From Acidobacteriota bacterium (GTDB lineage: Bacteria; Acidobacteriota; Thermoanaerobaculia; UBA5066), in the NCBI GenBank assembly GCA_016789625.1, contig JAEUQS010000782.1, positions 1 to 7,759 on the forward strand: a DNA stretch of 7,759 nt, in the 5' to 3' direction. Under the pieces are notes generated by a model. That model was not told where the DNA came from and did no database searches. It saw only the letters and a list, made by a program, of their open reading frames with translations. The translations under genes were made by a program, and so were the position numbers. This document shows, in pieces, positions 6,475 through 7,759 of this stretch (positions within the stretch are counted from its first letter, which is position 1; the number at the start of each line of letters is the position of its first letter).

Positions 6475-6491
6475 GTGTGAGGCGTCACGCC
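6475..6491. promoter_or_regulatory. Palindromic element between the divergent promoters, candidate operator
   Basis: Two overlapping inverted repeats lie here: GTGTGA-N4-TCACGC (6475-6490, five of six pairs matching) and GGCGT-C-ACGCC (6481-6491, perfect arms). The element sits midway between the two -10 boxes, where both -35 regions would fall, so a bound protein could control both genes. The GTGA/TCAC half-sites recall CRP/FNR-family operators, but the spacing is 4 rather than the 6 bp typical of CRP between TGTGA and TCACA. The identity of the regulator is not established. Confidence 0.35.
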
Positions 6492-6512
6492 GCGAGTCCA
6501 GCCTCCGGCCGT

Positions 6513-6518
6513 TACAAT
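6513..6518 (+). promoter_or_regulatory. Candidate -10 box of the FHA-GAF-cyclase gene
   Basis: TACAAT matches five of six bases of the TATAAT consensus and ends 11 nt before the ATG at 6530. No convincing -35 is seen near 6490-6495, which is occupied by the palindromic element. The short leader has only a GAG-like purine patch and no real Shine-Dalgarno sequence. Confidence 0.5.
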
Positions 6519-6529
6519 CCGCGCGAGAA

Positions 6530-7759
6530 ATGAACGCGAAGCTCACGGTCCGGCAGGAATCGGGCCGTGTTACCGAGTTCCCGGTCACGAAGGACGAGAT
6601 CAAGATCGGCCGGACCTCCGCCCGGAACGACCTCGTGCTGGACGACCTTTCGGTCTCCCGCGAGCACGCCGTGATCTCCCGAAACGGTGACGTCTTCACC
6701 GTCACCGATCTCCGCAGCGCGAACGGAACGTTCGTGAACGGCGTGATGCTCGAAGGCAGCGTCGTGTGGAACGCGGGCGACGAGGTGGTGATCGGAAAGA
6801 CCACGCTGCTCCTCGAGACCGAGAAGCCGGCGCCGCCGCCGGCGCCCGCGAAGAAGGCCGTGGACGACATCCGGTTCGGCGAGATCCACGACGTGGACGG
6901 CACCATCATGGTGTCGCTCGTGCCCGAGCAGCTCTTCTCGGCGCTCAAGCCCATCACCGCGTCTCACTCGGCGGTGCAGCGGGAGCGGGAGCGGGAGAAG
7001 GAGCGCGAGAGCGGGATCTTCAAGGCCAAGCCCCCCATCGCCGCCGCGGCCCCCGAGGCCTTCGACGAGACGGCCACCAAGAAGCCGGGGCCCATGGAGC
7101 CGGAAGAGGAGCTGCGCCGGCTGCGCAAGAAGGAGGAGATCCTCTCCCTCCTCTACGAGCTCGGCAACGTGCTCTCGAGCTCCTTCACGCTCGACGAGAT
7201 CTACAAGAAAGCCTCCGAGATGCTGTTCCGCGTCACCCCCGCGGACCACTGCGTCATCCTCCTCGGCGAGAACGTCGAGAGCCTCACGCCCGTCTCGACG
7301 GCCAAGAGCCCGTCGCTCCTCGAGAGGGAGCAGGGCAGCTCCCGGCAGAACATCGTGGTGAGCCGCACCATCACGGCCCGCGTGATGAACGAGCGCATCG
7401 CGCTCCTTCTCTACGACGCGCAGAAGGAGTTCACGGGCTCCGAGTCGATCATGCTGCAGGCCATCCACTCCGTGATGTGCGCTCCGCTCACGGGCAAGGA
7501 AGGCCTCCTCGGCGCGATCTACGTGGACCGGCGCGACCTCCTCTCCCGCTTCGAGGAGGTGGACCTCGAGCTCCTCCTCGCCATCGCCGCGCAGACGGCC
7601 GTCGCCATCGAGAACACGAAGGCCCGCGATCAGCTGCAGAAGGAAGCCGTGGTGCGCGAGCGCCTCGGACGCTTCCTGCCGGCGGGCGTCGTCGACCGGG
7701 TCATGAAGGGCGAGATCAAGCTGGGCGGCGTGTCCCAGGACGTGACGACGCTCTTCGCC
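6530..7759 (+). CDS. FHA-GAF-class III adenylate/guanylate cyclase, 3'-truncated
   Basis: The reading frame is open to the window edge (410 residues seen). Residues about 5-96 are an FHA phosphothreonine-binding domain with IGR (26-28), SVSREH (41-46) and NGTFVNG (65-71). Residues about 100-200 are a charged, Pro-rich linker with a REREREKERE run. Residues about 203-365 are a GAF domain (ILSLLYELGNVLSSSFTLDEIYKKA through LLGAIYVDRR to IAAQTAVAIENTKA), a small-ligand or dimerisation sensor. Residues about 377-410 (RERLGRFLPAGVVDRV...LGGVSQDVTTLFA) match the entry to a class III cyclase domain, where the metal-binding Asp of the DIRGFT-like motif normally follows at once. The catalytic residues are therefore outside the window, and activity (cAMP or cGMP) cannot be judged. 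It is divergent from a Ser/Thr kinase, which could create the phosphothreonine its FHA domain reads. No membrane segment is seen. Confidence 0.9.
   Translation, partial: MNAKLTVRQESGRVTEFPVTKDEIKIGRTSARNDLVLDDLSVSREHAVISRNGDVFTVTDLRSANGTFVNGVMLEGSVVWNAGDEVVIGKTTLLLETEKPAPPPAPAKKAVDDIRFGEIHDVDGTIMVSLVPEQLFSALKPITASHSAVQREREREKERESGIFKAKPPIAAAAPEAFDETATKKPGPMEPEEELRRLRKKEEILSLLYELGNVLSSSFTLDEIYKKASEMLFRVTPADHCVILLGENVESLTPVSTAKSPSLLEREQGSSRQNIVVSRTITARVMNERIALLLYDAQKEFTGSESIMLQAIHSVMCAPLTGKEGLLGAIYVDRRDLLSRFEEVDLELLLAIAAQTAVAIENTKARDQLQKEAVVRERLGRFLPAGVVDRVMKGEIKLGGVSQDVTTLFA
6980..6997 (+). repeat. CGGGAG hexanucleotide microrepeat in the FHA-GAF linker
   Basis: Three perfect copies of CGGGAG encode alternating Arg-Glu in the linker of the cyclase protein, followed by degenerate copies (AAGGAG, CGCGAG). 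It gives a short mixed-charge, probably helical spacer (residues about 151-160). Copy number could vary by slippage without breaking the frame. Confidence 0.6.

Noticed and set aside
6475..6490. True CRP (cAMP receptor protein) operator
   Set aside because: The TGTGA and TCACG half-sites are 4 bp apart rather than 6 and one base is off. It is kept only as an unassigned palindrome.
6823..6850. GC-rich palindromic run of CCG/GGC triplets as a structured RNA or repeat element
   Set aside because: It encodes a Pro/Ala linker in frame and is explained by Pro-Ala codon choice in a GC-rich genome.
6512..7468. Minus-strand 318-codon frame opposite the FHA-GAF-cyclase gene
   Set aside because: It is Leu/Arg/His-rich with no domain. 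The plus-strand frame encodes clear FHA and GAF domains.

Overview
This is a gene-dense, very GC-rich bacterial window with almost no non-coding DNA. It holds six complete or near-complete regulatory and enzyme genes plus one gene cut at each edge. The high GC content, a Ser/Thr kinase fused to a receiver domain, an FHA-GAF-cyclase protein, and an ECF sigma/anti-sigma/Spy-like operon resemble Acidobacteriota (Thermoanaerobaculia-like) or Myxococcota. That taxonomic reading comes from gene style only and was not tested. No tRNA, rRNA, CRISPR array, insertion sequence or phage gene was seen.

Left part (1-3185, plus strand). A 5'-truncated ABC-transporter substrate-binding protein of the oligopeptide/dipeptide family (1-1347) is followed after 49 bp by a three-gene operon. 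The operon encodes an ECF sigma factor (1397-1999), a short anti-sigma protein with an H-x3-C-x2-C zinc motif and one membrane helix (1996-2424), and a Spy/CpxP-like protein built from two copies of a WWRDE...LTxxQ helical module (2421-3185). Both operon junctions are GTGA overlaps. A plausible reading is an envelope-stress or metal-sensing circuit: the anti-sigma protein holds the sigma factor at the membrane, and the Spy-like protein senses or buffers damage outside it.

Middle (3154-4842, minus strand). A YtcJ-type metal-dependent amidohydrolase with a likely signal peptide converges on the Spy-like gene, and their 3' coding ends overlap by 32 bp. A strong 9-bp hairpin (4901-4924) lies between this gene and the next one upstream.

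Right part (4928-7759). A soluble Ser/Thr protein kinase with a C-terminal two-component receiver domain (minus strand) is divergent, across 84 bp, from an FHA-GAF-class III nucleotide cyclase (plus strand). The cyclase is cut by the window edge just as its catalytic domain begins. FHA domains bind phosphothreonine, so the pair suggests a circuit in which kinase output controls cyclic-nucleotide synthesis, with extra input through the receiver and GAF domains. The shared intergenic region contains two -10-like boxes and a palindromic element between them.

A recurring feature is that all four transcription-unit-leading genes with a visible 5' end have a TANNNT-like (or CATACT) hexamer ending only 7-11 nt before the start codon and no Shine-Dalgarno sequence. 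The operon-internal anti-sigma gene has a clear GGAGG. This suggests leaderless or near-leaderless mRNAs.
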